Assembly (NCBI RefSeq): GCF_004684095.1
Contig: NZ_SRII01000013.1
Coordinates: forward strand, 62,001-126,000
Direction of reading: 5' to 3'
Origin: Hymenobacter sp. UV11
GTDB taxonomy: Bacteria; Bacteroidota; Bacteroidia; Cytophagales; Hymenobacteraceae
Length of the DNA stretch: 64,000 nucleotides
Numbering within the stretch: position 1 is the stretch's first letter; each line of letters opens with the position of its first letter. The notes under the pieces are model-generated. The model worked only from the letters and a program-made list of their open reading frames with translations, ran no database searches and was not told where the DNA came from. The position numbers and the translations under genes are program-made. Shown here one piece after another: positions 46,001-55,500 of this stretch.

Positions 46001-46194
46001 GTAAGGATGGTGTTAGCTTGTTGAACCCTGAGCTGCACCTGCCGGTTGTTGGCCGCACCGGTGGTTTGGTAGCTGAGGGAGCCGGGGTTGAGGAAGGTGC
46101 TCTGGGCCTGAGCCAGCCAGCTCACACCGAGTAGCGGCACGAGCAGCGCCGCCCGGCGCAATAGCAGCGGTAAAGAAGGAGTAAATGTTCGCAT
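43057..46194 (-). CDS. T9SS-secreted adhesin with two C-type-lectin-like modules
   Basis: The 1045-residue product has a signal peptide (LLLRRAALLVPLLGVSWLAQAQ). After a short linker come three putative-Ig repeats (about 110-420) with the NPVETTFTWMPTAAQ and NSVEATFSWTPNSF signatures. Two modules follow, each with a cadherin-like tandem repeat (LLANDTDPLGRP, LLRNDTDPLGRP) plus a C-type-lectin-like domain (about 511-671 and 771-928, each with VEGEWRWQTGPEAGQLFW). A T9SS sorting domain (about 965-1045) ends the protein. The two lectin modules are nearly identical even at DNA level (43600-43690 and 44370-44490), which indicates recent internal duplication. It is likely a glycan-binding surface adhesin. 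Confidence 0.85.
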   Translation of the reverse strand: MRTFTPSLPLLLRRAALLVPLLGVSWLAQAQSTFLNPGSLSYQTTGAANNRQVQLRVQQANTILTELRNPLAVKVSQATATTRPDLVGATSTNNPPVFTGPTPDKGVKITVYAPRQGQGQTPPTSFTVQAADGDAGDKVTLQAASLPPGATFTPTTPGSSNPALAVFSWTPTATTEGLYTTTFTAEDSRGAQTTTTVTFEVFGTDPPVFVAPTPPNMQEFNVVPGQTVSFTLKASDVNTYGERLTLRNVTALGLPPGATLTPSLPTSGNSVEATFSWTPNSFSAGTFDQLFEVQDALGSVAATRVRINVRNPIVPKPPVFVAPTPSDNQKFIVAADQQLKFTVRATDADAGDLVTLRAEGLPVGSVLTPGPTPSGNPVETTFTWMPTAAQVGTYVVTFFGKDSGGSNTPPLPLNIQVTAAVACNPTATQPVANPDRFTTTCGGSLPISPAQLLANDTDPLGRPLQVAAAGLGTNATVVTNPDGTFTFTPTPGFTGRASFTYVVQLAGPVLASVETSHYYEFVSAPGICWNDARDAAAARSYQGLKGYLATVTSSSETAFLMNRNAGPFWLGASDAAVEGEWRWQTGPEAGQLFWRGGPGGTALGYANWSPGEPNDYKNQFRPEGEDYAILYAGAGARWNDLSQCGTGASVAGYLVEYGGLEACTPILYAIGTVTIDVAAPTPAPVANPDFYTYSRGPKQQLFLTAADLLRNDTDPLGRPLQVRDINPPNVGQFFVFQTGPTGEYTYNYSPPTGFVGKATFTYLLQLAGPVLALPATGHYYEYVSAPGICWAAAQKAAAARSYQGMGGYLATITSAAETDFLKRFAGHNWFGASDAAVEGEWRWQTGPEAGQLFWRGGPGGTALGYANWSPGQPDNFQNEFRPAGENYGMVYGGSGQWNDLAACGEGSSVDGYLVEYGGLEACTPVLYSVGTVTVEVPYSPFFTVVGAPAVVQATGKAAAPATLEAAPNPNGGQFRLRVTAATDGPTQLDLYDLQGRRVQAVFTGNLRAGEVRELDVEAPELAAGIYLVRLQSGQQVQHLRVAIQK

Positions 46195-46789
46195 AGGGGG
46201 CGGGAAAAAGGGGAGAGTGAAGAAGTAGGTAGCTGGTAGCTAAGGCGAAGAATCCGCCACGCCGGGCCCGCCACTTGCGGCTGGCCGATTATCCGAGGCG
46301 GCCAGACATATAATTATTCACTGATTTTTTAGGCTCTAAATCAGAGCTACTGCAAATGTAGCGAGCGCAGCATCATTCCAAACTTAAAAATGATGATTAT
46401 GAGGGCTTTACTCAATAAATTAGAAGCTGCTGCTCCCGACTGCGCGTCCCCTGCACTTTAGCTAACGCAAGGGGGTAGGGCGGGCAGAGGAACACAAAAT
46501 CTCGCTGAGTGAGCAGGATTTGAGTACCCGTTGGATATTTGCCGGAGTAATCTATGCGTTGGCGGGCCATAGCGTTGCGCCAAATGCTCCCGAAAGATGC
46601 CGCTAAACGAACTGCTCACGCAGATAGCTTTCCCCAGCAAGTCAGGCGGTGGTCAGGCTCGGCCACCACTAACCTGCTCCATTTAGCAGTTGGCGGCGAG
46701 CGCGTAGCACCCCATTATTCATCGTAAATTCATTTTGTAACATGTTCGTCACATTGTGATAACAGGGCCACCGGAATTTTGTGGCCGTT
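46195..46789. other. Intergenic region between divergent genes
   Basis: The 595 bp hold the promoters of the lectin adhesin and the TonB receptor. TCACATTGTGA (about 46750) is an 11-bp dyad close to the receptor start and may be an operator. No gene or RNA was recognised; a 60-codon ORF on the - strand is not protein-like. Confidence 0.4.
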
Positions 46790-49618
46790 ATGCAAGGAAC
46801 ACTTACTGGAAAACTTTTCATCCTGCTTCTATGCGTGACGCCCGCCGGAGTCGTGCTGGCGCAGCGCACCGGGAGCATCGAGGGCACCTACAAAGACGGC
46901 AAAAATCAGGAGGCCATCATCGGCAGCACGGTACGCCTGGAGAACACCACCATCGCCGGGCCAACCGATGAAAAGGGCCACTACCTGCTGACCAACGTGC
47001 CAGCCGGTACCTACACGGTAATTATTACGTCGGTGTCGTACAAGCCGCTCACGGTGCCCAAAGTGGTGGTGACGGCCGGTAAAACCACCGCACTGAGCGG
47101 TAAGCTGGACCCCGACAATACCCAGCTCAGCGAGGTAACCGTGAGCGGCGTGCGCCGCACGAACACGGAAGTGTCGGTGATTAATGAAATCAGGCAGGCC
47201 AATGTGGTGGTGAGCGGCATTTCGTCGGAGCAGATTGTGAAAACCCAGGACCGCGACGCGGCCGAGGTGGTGCGCCGCATTCCGGGTGTCACAATTGTGG
47301 ACAACCGCTTTATCCAGGTGCGCGGCCTGAGTGACCGCTATAACACGGTGTGGCTCAATGACGTAACGGCTCCCAGCTCGGAAACTGACCGCAAGTCATT
47401 CTCCTTCGACATCATTCCCAGTTCGCTCATCGACCGGGTGCTGGTGTTTAAAGACCCCTCGCCCGAGCTACCCGGCGACTTTGCCGGCGGCCTGGTGAAA
47501 GTGTACCTCCGCAAGCCCGTATTCAACGAGCGGCAGTTTACGGTGAATTACTCGTCGGGCTACCGCCAGGGCACCACCGGCCGGGAGTTTTACACCGACC
47601 AGCCGCACAGCGGCGATGCTTTTGGGTTTGGGGCGACCAAGCGCGATTTGCCCAACGGCATGCCGCCGCTGAGCACCGCCTACCAGCAGTACGAGCGCGA
47701 TTTCTACGCCAAGCAGCTCGACAACAACTTCGGGATTTTCAAGACCCAAGCCATGCCTGATATGCGCTTCAACGCGGCGTATCTCGACCAGATAAAGGTG
47801 GGCGGGCTCGAAATCGGCAGCGTGTCGTCGCTTAACTACACCAATACCTACACGCATTTCAACGTCAACCGCAACCTGTATGATGCCTCGGGCGGGCGCA
47901 CCGACCAGTTTCGCGACGACCAGTCGACGCAGAATATCCGGCTCGGCGCCATCCAGAATTTCAGCCTCGTGCTACCCCACGGCGGCCGCCTCGAGCTGCG
48001 CAACCTTTTCAGCCAGCAGGCCCGCAACCAGCAGGTGACCCGCGAGGGGCGCGACGATGCCGGCGTGCTCAACCGCCGCAGCTACCTGCAGGGCTACCAG
48101 GGCCGCACCACCTACACCGGCCAGCTGGCCGGCACCCACAAGGCGGCCGATGAGAAAACCAGCTTCGACTGGGTAGGCGGCTACGGCTACTCGGCCCGCA
48201 ACGAGCCCGACCTGCGCCGCGTGAGCTACCAGGTAACGCCCGGCACCGACACTACGCCCGAGGTGCAAACCGTGCTCACGCCCGCCGCCGGCCAGGTCGA
48301 TGTGAACAACGCCGGCCGCCTGTATCAGAAGCTTAATGAGCACATTTTCACCCTCAATGCCAATCTGAAGCGCACCGTGCCGGTGGCCGGCCGCCAGGTG
48401 GAAATCGGGGCGGGCACCTACCTCGAGTACCGCCGCCGCAGCTTCAACGCCCGCGCCTTCGGCTACTCGCTCAACACGGGGGGGGTAGGCGGGCTCAAGA
48501 ACGAGGACGTGGGCAACATCTTCGCGCCCGGCAACATCGGCACCGATGGCTACCGGCTGGATGAAGACCTGAACTCGACCTACCGCTACTCGGCCCACAA
48601 CGAGCTGGAAGCCGGCTACTTGTCGTTCAATATTCCCTTCACCGACCAGCTGAAGCTGGTGACCGGCGCCCGTTTCGAGCGCAACGTGCAGGCCATCAGC
48701 ACGGGCCTGAACGGCCAGCCGGTCAACCAGACGGTGACCACCAACTTTTTGCTGCCCTCGGCCAACTTCAGCTACAACTTCAACGCCACCAACCTGGTGC
48801 GCGCCTCCTACGGCCGCAGCCTCAATCGGCCCGAGTTTCGGGAGGCCGCGCCGTTCTTCTACTACGACTTTGATTTCAACGTGCTGAACTACGGCTCGTT
48901 GTACCTCGCGCCCGACACCCCGCTGAAGGTAGCTACCATCGACAACTTCGACCTACGCTACGAGTGGTACCCTACCCCCGGCGAGCTGGTGCACGTGGGC
49001 GCGTTCTACAAGAACTTCCAGAACCCCATCGAAAACGTGGTGGTGCTGACTTCCAACCTGGCCTACACCTTCGCCAACGCGCCGAGCGCCTACGCCTACG
49101 GCGTGGAGCTGGACCTGAAAAAGAACCTGGCCTTTGCCAGCGACCGCCTCAAAAACCTCTCGCTGGTGTTCAACGCCTCACTCATCAAAAGCCAGGTGAC
49201 GCTCGGCGACGGCATCGTGGCCTGGAACAACAAGCGCGCCCTGCAGGGCCAGTCGCCCTACGTGTTCAACGGCGGCCTGTACTTCAACACCCCCGACAAC
49301 GCGTGGCAGGTGACGGCGCTCTACAACGTGTTTGGGCCGCGCATCCTGTTTGCGGGCTCCGACCAGTACCCCGACGTAGTGGAGCTGCCCCGCCACACCA
49401 TCGACTTCTCGCTGACCAAGACGGTTTCGCGCGGCATATCCATCAACGCCGGCATCCAGGACCTATTCAACCAGCGCGTGAACCTGGTGCAAGACTACGG
49501 CCGCGACCTGAAGTACAACGTGAGCGACCCCTCGCTGACCAACTACCGCCGGGGCACCTACTACACGCTGGGCCTGCGCTTTAGCCTGGAGCCGCGCCCG
49601 GCCACGCCGGTGCCCTAG
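46790..49618 (+). CDS. TonB-dependent outer-membrane receptor
   Basis: The ATG at 46790 is preferred over a GTG at 46781. The 942-residue protein has a signal peptide (LLLCVTPAGVVLA), a carboxypeptidase-regulatory beta-sandwich (about 25-105, GSIEGTYKDGKNQEAIIGST), a plug domain (about 115-235, with RQANVVVSGISSEQI and IPGVTIVDNRFIQVRGL) and a 22-strand barrel with an aromatic end. It imports a large or scarce nutrient with energy from TonB. The next gene, 42 bp later, encodes a lipoprotein that probably helps in binding; a SusC/SusD-like pair is possible, although the partner is a beta-helix protein rather than SusD. The substrate is unknown. Confidence 0.9.
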   Translation: MQGTLTGKLFILLLCVTPAGVVLAQRTGSIEGTYKDGKNQEAIIGSTVRLENTTIAGPTDEKGHYLLTNVPAGTYTVIITSVSYKPLTVPKVVVTAGKTTALSGKLDPDNTQLSEVTVSGVRRTNTEVSVINEIRQANVVVSGISSEQIVKTQDRDAAEVVRRIPGVTIVDNRFIQVRGLSDRYNTVWLNDVTAPSSETDRKSFSFDIIPSSLIDRVLVFKDPSPELPGDFAGGLVKVYLRKPVFNERQFTVNYSSGYRQGTTGREFYTDQPHSGDAFGFGATKRDLPNGMPPLSTAYQQYERDFYAKQLDNNFGIFKTQAMPDMRFNAAYLDQIKVGGLEIGSVSSLNYTNTYTHFNVNRNLYDASGGRTDQFRDDQSTQNIRLGAIQNFSLVLPHGGRLELRNLFSQQARNQQVTREGRDDAGVLNRRSYLQGYQGRTTYTGQLAGTHKAADEKTSFDWVGGYGYSARNEPDLRRVSYQVTPGTDTTPEVQTVLTPAAGQVDVNNAGRLYQKLNEHIFTLNANLKRTVPVAGRQVEIGAGTYLEYRRRSFNARAFGYSLNTGGVGGLKNEDVGNIFAPGNIGTDGYRLDEDLNSTYRYSAHNELEAGYLSFNIPFTDQLKLVTGARFERNVQAISTGLNGQPVNQTVTTNFLLPSANFSYNFNATNLVRASYGRSLNRPEFREAAPFFYYDFDFNVLNYGSLYLAPDTPLKVATIDNFDLRYEWYPTPGELVHVGAFYKNFQNPIENVVVLTSNLAYTFANAPSAYAYGVELDLKKNLAFASDRLKNLSLVFNASLIKSQVTLGDGIVAWNNKRALQGQSPYVFNGGLYFNTPDNAWQVTALYNVFGPRILFAGSDQYPDVVELPRHTIDFSLTKTVSRGISINAGIQDLFNQRVNLVQDYGRDLKYNVSDPSLTNYRRGTYYTLGLRFSLEPRPATPVP

Positions 49619-49660
49619 CCCCCTCTCTTTTCGATTTCTTCCCCACTTTTCTTTCTTTTG

Positions 49661-51223
49661 ATGAAAAAGAACATCCTTTCCGTGGCCCTGCTCGCCACCC
49701 TGCTTGGCCTGGGCGCGTGCCAAACGAAAGACATTACGCCGGCGCCCAACACCACAGGCAGCGGCACCAGCACTGGGGGCACTACCACGCCGGTGGCCGG
49801 CACCACCGTAACGGTGACTGGCGGCCGTGCGAATACCATTACCACCAACACTACCTGGACGGCCGCCAACAAATACCTGCTCAAAGACTACGTATACGTG
49901 GGCAGCGGTGCCACGCTCACCATTGAGGCGGGCACCATCATCAAGGGCGATAAGGATACCAAGGGCGCGCTCATCATCGAGCCCGGCGCCAAGATTATGG
50001 CCATCGGCACGGTTGATAAGCCCATTATCTTCACCTCCAACCAGCCCAAGGGCTCGCGCAACTACGGCGATTGGGGCGGGGTCATTATCGCCGGCAACGC
50101 GCCCGTTAACTCGGCCGTGAACGGCGCTCTACCCACCATTGAGGGCGGCCCCACCACCAAGTACGGCAGCATGCCCACCGTGCCCGTCAACGCGGCGGCC
50201 GTGGCCGATAACTCGGGCATCATGCAGTACGTGCGCATCGAATTTGGAGGGGTAGCCTTTTCGCCCAATAATGAGGTGAACGGCCTGACGCTGGCCGGCG
50301 TGGGCAATGGCACGACCCTCGACCACATCCAGGTATCGTACTCGGGCGATGATGCCTTCGAGTGGTTTGGCGGCACCGTGAACGCCAAGTACCTAGTGGC
50401 TCATCGCACCTTCGACGACGACTTCGACACCGACAACGGCTTCTCGGGCAAGGTACAGTTTGGCGTGTCGCTGCGCGACCCCTTGCAGGCCGACCAGTCG
50501 GGCTCCAAGGCGTTTGAGTCGGATAACGATGGGACTGCCACGGCCAATAACCCGCAGACGATGGCCGTCTTCTCCAACATCACCGCCGTGGGCCCCATCC
50601 TGAACCCCGGCGCGGCCAACTACAGCCCGCAGTACACGGCCGGCGCGCACATTCGCCGCAACTCGGCCCTGAGCATTATGAACTCGGTGATAATGGGCTA
50701 CCCCACGGGCGTGCTCATCGACGGCAACCCCACGGCGGCAGCCATCGGCCGCAACGATGCCCGGTTCAAGAACAATATTGTGGCCGGCTCGCTGGTGGGC
50801 TCCAACTCGGTGGGCGGGCAGCGCAGCATTCTGTTTATAGGCGGCGCGGCCGGCGGCGCGGGCAGCCTCACCACCAACAACGTGATGAGCGCCGACTCGT
50901 CGGCCTGGGGCGCGGCCGTGGGCCCGCTCACCTGGCTCAAAGCCAACACCAACCGCCGCTACGCCACTGCCGACAACGTGCAGCTGCTCAACCCCTTCAA
51001 CCTGACGTCGCCGAGCTTCCTACCCCGCACGGGCTCGCCCATCGTGACGGTAGCCCCAGCCACGGCTCCGGTAGCGCCGGCCGACTTTGGCGACGCCAAG
51101 CTTAATGACCCCTTCTTCACGAACGTCAACTACATCGGCGCCTTTGCCGACCCCAACGCGGCCGGCGCCACCAACTGGCTGGCTACCTGGACCAACTTCG
51201 ACCCTCAGAATACGGATTACTAA
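49661..51223 (+). CDS. Beta-helix-like lipoprotein, partner of the TonB receptor
   Basis: The ATG at 49661 gives a lipoprotein signal (MKKNILSVALLATLLGLGAC, Cys 20). After a Thr/Gly linker the 520-residue protein is Asn/Gly/Thr-rich with repeated short strands (TLTIEAGTIIKGD, ALIIEPGAKIMA, IIAGNAP) that fit a right-handed parallel beta-helix. DDAFEWFGGTVNAK and DDDFDTDNGF supply acidic clusters, perhaps for metal or ligand binding. It is 42 bp downstream of the receptor gene, so co-transcription is likely. It should sit on the outer membrane. No catalytic motif was recognised, so a binding or processing role is only inferred. Confidence 0.7.
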   Translation: MKKNILSVALLATLLGLGACQTKDITPAPNTTGSGTSTGGTTTPVAGTTVTVTGGRANTITTNTTWTAANKYLLKDYVYVGSGATLTIEAGTIIKGDKDTKGALIIEPGAKIMAIGTVDKPIIFTSNQPKGSRNYGDWGGVIIAGNAPVNSAVNGALPTIEGGPTTKYGSMPTVPVNAAAVADNSGIMQYVRIEFGGVAFSPNNEVNGLTLAGVGNGTTLDHIQVSYSGDDAFEWFGGTVNAKYLVAHRTFDDDFDTDNGFSGKVQFGVSLRDPLQADQSGSKAFESDNDGTATANNPQTMAVFSNITAVGPILNPGAANYSPQYTAGAHIRRNSALSIMNSVIMGYPTGVLIDGNPTAAAIGRNDARFKNNIVAGSLVGSNSVGGQRSILFIGGAAGGAGSLTTNNVMSADSSAWGAAVGPLTWLKANTNRRYATADNVQLLNPFNLTSPSFLPRTGSPIVTVAPATAPVAPADFGDAKLNDPFFTNVNYIGAFADPNAAGATNWLATWTNFDPQNTDY

Positions 51224-51267
51224 ACCAGCTCTCACCCCCAGCGGCTGCCTCCGTAGCGTACTACTTA

Positions 51268-51307
51268 GAAAGTCAGGGCCGCCCCGCAGCCCTGGCTTTC
51301 CGTTTTT
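51268..51307 (+). terminator. Terminator after the receptor/lipoprotein operon
   Basis: GAAAGTCAGGGC and GCCCTGGCTTTC (one G-T pair) form a stem with a GC-rich loop and are followed by CGTTTTT. It lies 45 bp after the lipoprotein stop and ends that operon. Confidence 0.82.
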
Positions 51308-51325
51308 GAGGCCGCTTCGGCTCAG

Positions 51326-52396
51326 GTGGCTGCCCGGTACTCACGTGCCGGGTACTATTCTTTTCGCTCCTTGTTGGCTACCTTTTCTTCCTCCGCAGCC
51401 CTGCTAGAGCAGGTGCGCCAGCGCTTGCAATGCAGCTTGGCTATTCCTGTGTGGCCCCAGCTAGCCGGCCCGGCCGAAACCCAGGTTTGGCACATAGGCT
51501 CGGAGGTGCGCTTGCTGGCCACGCCACCCGCCAGGGTTTCTGCGCTCACCGCGCCCACCCGCCCGGCATTGACGGGGACTTACCCTACGCTACTTGTGTT
51601 CGACTATGTATCGAGTAGGCTGGGTGCCCAGCTGCGCGCCCAGGGCCAGTACTACGCCGATGCCGCAGGCAATGCTTGGCTGCAACACCCAGGCTTGCTG
51701 CTAAGCGTGCAGGGCTGTGCCCGCCCCAAGGCGCCCGTCCCCGCTACCCCCGTCACGCCGGCCGGGCACGTGCACCTGCTGCGCTTACTGTTTCAGCTGC
51801 TACTGGAGCCGGCCCTTGCCACCTATTCGCCCACCAACCTGGCGGCCCGTACCCAGCTGCCCTTGGCAAGAGTTGGGGCAGCCCTTCGCAGCCTGGCTAA
51901 GCTTGACTGGTGGCAGGCGGCTGCGCTGCCGCCCGCCAGCCCGCTGCCCCAGCCCGCCGCTACCCAGCACTGGCTGAGCCACTACGCCAGGGTGCTGCGC
52001 TGCCGCCTCAATCCGCACCGCTATCGCCCCCGCGACCCTGCCGCCCTGGCTGGCTGGCCCCAGCGCGCCCTACCCCCCGAGTGCCTGTGGAGCGGTGAAA
52101 ACGCCGCACACTTGCTTCTGAGCCGCTCGGAGCCACCCACCAGCCTGACGCTCTATAGCCAAATGCCCCGCTCGCAGCTGGTGCAGCAGCTCGACCTGGT
52201 ACCCTATGCCCAAGGCACCATCGAGATTCTGAATTCCTTTGCTCCGGCGGCCTGCTTTGCCTCCGCTGACCCGCGCTGCGTACCAGCCTTACTCGTGTAT
52301 ACCGACTTGCTGGCCAGCCGGAAGCCGCATTGCGAAACCCTGGCACACGAAATGCACGCCCGCTACCTGGGGTCACTAGTGGGCGTTGTTGATTGA
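51326..52396 (+). CDS. AbiEi-like type IV antitoxin/regulator, orphan
   Basis: The 356-codon frame starts with a GTG; a TTG at 51371 is another possible start. Only 18 bases separate the GTG from the upstream terminator. The C-terminal half resembles AbiEi-type antitoxins of type IV toxin-antitoxin systems: CLWSGENAAHLLL, GTIEILNSFAPAA and, near the end, PALLVYTDLLASRKPHCETLAHEMHARYL (broken here as PALLVYTDLLASRK and HCETLAHEMHARYL). In known systems the antitoxin is a winged-helix repressor paired with an AbiEii nucleotidyltransferase toxin. No such toxin is encoded on either side, so this may act as a stand-alone regulator or be a relic. The N-terminal winged helix is only weakly visible. 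Confidence 0.55.
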   Translation: MAARYSRAGYYSFRSLLATFSSSAALLEQVRQRLQCSLAIPVWPQLAGPAETQVWHIGSEVRLLATPPARVSALTAPTRPALTGTYPTLLVFDYVSSRLGAQLRAQGQYYADAAGNAWLQHPGLLLSVQGCARPKAPVPATPVTPAGHVHLLRLLFQLLLEPALATYSPTNLAARTQLPLARVGAALRSLAKLDWWQAAALPPASPLPQPAATQHWLSHYARVLRCRLNPHRYRPRDPAALAGWPQRALPPECLWSGENAAHLLLSRSEPPTSLTLYSQMPRSQLVQQLDLVPYAQGTIEILNSFAPAACFASADPRCVPALLVYTDLLASRKPHCETLAHEMHARYLGSLVGVVD

Positions 52397-52547
52397 CCAG
52401 CGCGTGCGGATACTGGTGAGGTGGCCGAGTAAAGCGGGGCAGAACCGGGCTTTACGTGCAGTGGTCGAGGCTACCTGGGTAGAAACGCGACAGTCTCTGC
52501 GTGGACTCAGGTTAGGTTTGTTAGCTGTCCGCTTCCGCTAGACCACC

Positions 52548-55500
52548 TCAAGCCCCCGCGGCCGGCGCGTCAGTGACAGAAAAATAGACGAAAAAGGTGG
52601 TGCCGGTGCCCTCCTGGCTGTGGACTTTGATGCGCCCCCCCGCGTTTTCGACCATGCGCTTGACCATGTAGAGGCCAATACCGGTGCCCTCCACGTGGTC
52701 GTGGAAGCGCTGGAACATGCCGAACAGGCGTGGCTGCTGGGCCTGCGCAATGCCTAGGCCGTTGTCGTGGACTTCGAGCACCTGATAGCCCGGCACCGCG
52801 TGGCAGCTGACGGCCACATGGAGTGTGCGGTGCGGCGAGCGGTACTTGAGGGCATTGCTGAGCAGGTTGTAGAGCACCGAGCGCAAGTTCTTTTCCGGGA
52901 ACAGTAGCGGCGGGCACCCGGCCACGTCGCGGGTGAGGCGCACGCCCGGCGCGGCAAGCAGCCCGTCCAGGTCGAAGCACACGTCGTCGAGCACGGCGGC
53001 CAGGCTGACGGGCGCAACGACCGGGTCGTGCGCCCGTTGCAGCCGGGTAAGGTCGGTGAGGCTATCGAGCGTGCGCTGGAAGCGTTCCACCGACTCCACC
53101 ATGCGGTCCAGGATGGGACCGACCGGCCCGCTAGGGGCCCGCAGGGCGGCGGGCAGCTCCTCGTTCAGGGCATCGAGCAGGCCCTCAATGTTGGCGATGG
53201 GGTGTTTTAAGTCGTGCGAAGCGGTGTAAATGAAGTTGTCCAGGTCTACGTTCACGCGGGTGAGCTGGCGGTTGGCGGCCGTGAGCTGCGCGTTGGCCAG
53301 CGCCAGCTCCCCGCGCGCTCGTACCTCGTCGGTCACCTCGTGGGCGAAGACCAGCACCCCGTCCACGGCCCCGTGCTCGTCGTGGCGAGCCTGGTAAGTG
53401 AAGTTGCAGTAGATTTCTTCCAGCGGGCCGCCCTCGGTGCGCGCCAGCATCAGGGGTAGTTCCTGGGCCACATACGTTTCGCCGGTCTGGTACACCTGGC
53501 CCATGATGGCGGGGATATCCGTGCTCATCAGCTCGGGCAAGGCCACCAGCAGCGGCTGGCCCAGTAGCTCCCGGCCGGGGAAAATGCGCTGGTAGGCCGG
53601 GTTGACCAGTTGGTACGTCAGGTCGGGGCCATCGAGAATGACAATCGGCGCGGGGGCCTGCATGAACAGCTCGTGCAGCTGCCGCTGCTGGGCCTCGCGC
53701 TGCCGGCGGGCCCGCACCCGCTCAGTCGCGTCGAAGGCAAACACGGAGAGGCCTACTACCTGGCCGGCCTCCCGGATAGCCTGATAAGTGAAATCGAAGT
53801 AAAAATCACGCGCGGGCTGGCCGTCGGGCGCCACAACGGACAACAGCATTTCGCGGCCGAAGTATGTTTCCCCAGTCTGGTACACCCGGTCGAGCAGGGT
53901 AATGAAGCCTTGCTCCACGGCCATGGGAAACACGTCGGCCACGGGGCGGCCGAGCAGGGCGTGGCCGGGAAACAGCTGCTGATAAGCGTCGTTCACGTAC
54001 TCGTAGCAGTGGTTCGGCTCGCGCAGCAGCGCAATGCAGGCCGGAGTTTGCTCAAACACCTGGTAGAACGCCTCGCGCTGGGCCGCGGCCTGCTCGGCGG
54101 CGGCCAGGGCTTCGGCCTGGGCGGCCTCGGCGTGCTGGCGGGCCCGCACGCGGTCCGTTACGTCGAGGGTGAAGCCCAGGACGGCGTGGGGCGGCTGCTG
54201 GCCGTGGCGCAAGGGTAGATAGAACAAGTCCAGGTACAGGTCCCACGGCTGACCCGTGCGCGGGTCGAGGGCCTGGGCGTACACCTCCTGGGCCTGGTAG
54301 GGCTCGCCGGTGCGTAGCACCTGGCGCAGCAGGGCCAGAAAGCCCTGCGCTTCGGCGTCGGGAAATTGCTCCCCCGCCGGCTGGCCGAGCACGGCCCGGC
54401 CCTGCGCCTGCTGCTGAAACGCATCGTTGAAGAAGCCGTAGCGCAGGTCTTCGCCCTCGAAGGTGACCACGCTGGCCGGCAGGGAGGAAAGAATGCTGGT
54501 TAGCAGCTGGTCTTTTTCTTCAAGCTGCTGCTGGGCGCGCTTCAGCTCATCCACGTCGAGGCCGGAGCCGAACCACTGCCGGGGCCGGCCGGCGGCTTCG
54601 GCCTCGGCTAGCGGCTCGGGCACGGCCCGGCTGCTGAACCAACGGTAGCGGCCATCGGCCCCGCGCAAGCGAAACTCGTAGCGCCAGGCGCGGCCCTCGG
54701 CCAGGGCCGCCGCCAACTCGCGGGCTATGGTGGGCAGGTCGTCGGGGTGCACCAGGGCGGGCTGGGCGTCGGCCGCGGATGCGCCGGGGGGTAGGCCGGT
54801 GTAGGCATTCCATCGCGGACTCATGTAAAGCAGTTGCCCGGTCTGGTCTACGGTGAAGTTGATGCCGGGCTGGCTTTCCGTGACGTGCCGCAGCTGCTGG
54901 GCCGTGGCATCGGCCTCGGCCTGGGCGTGGCGCAGGGCCTGGGTGCGTTCCAGCACGCGGGCTTCCAGCTCTTGGTTGAGCTGGGCCAGCTGGCGAACCT
55001 GGTCCTCTAGCTGGTGGCGGGCCAGCACTTGCGCCCTCACCTCCGCTGCCACTGCCCTCATACCCTGCACCTGGCCCTGGGCGGCGTAGAAGGGCTGGAA
55101 GACGAAGTTGTAATACGTGGGTGGGAGCTGCCCCTCGCGCCACCTGGTGGCCGGGGCCTCATTACCGCGGGCGGCCCGCTCGCGGGCCTGGCTTTCGCGC
55201 GGGGCCTTTTCCACCGCCGGGCGGGGCTGGTCGGCGGGGGTGGTCAGGCAGACGAGCAGGCCCTCCCCCACGCGGCGGGCGGTGGCCTGAAAGTAGTTGT
55301 CGTGGCCGTTGGCCTGGTAGGTCAGCTCAAACTGCGCGGGCTGGCCCGTTACGAACGCGTTACGCGGAAAAGCAAACGCCCCGCCTTCGGGCTGGCGGCT
55401 CGGCAGAAACTGCTCCAGGTAGGTAACCGCCGGCTGGGCCGGCAGGAGTAGGCTGCGCTGCGCGGCTGGGTTGAGGTAGGCAAAGGCAAAGTCGACCACC

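Noticed and set aside
51326..52396. AbiEi-like gene as half of a complete toxin-antitoxin operon
   Set aside because: No nucleotidyltransferase toxin is encoded downstream or upstream within the window.
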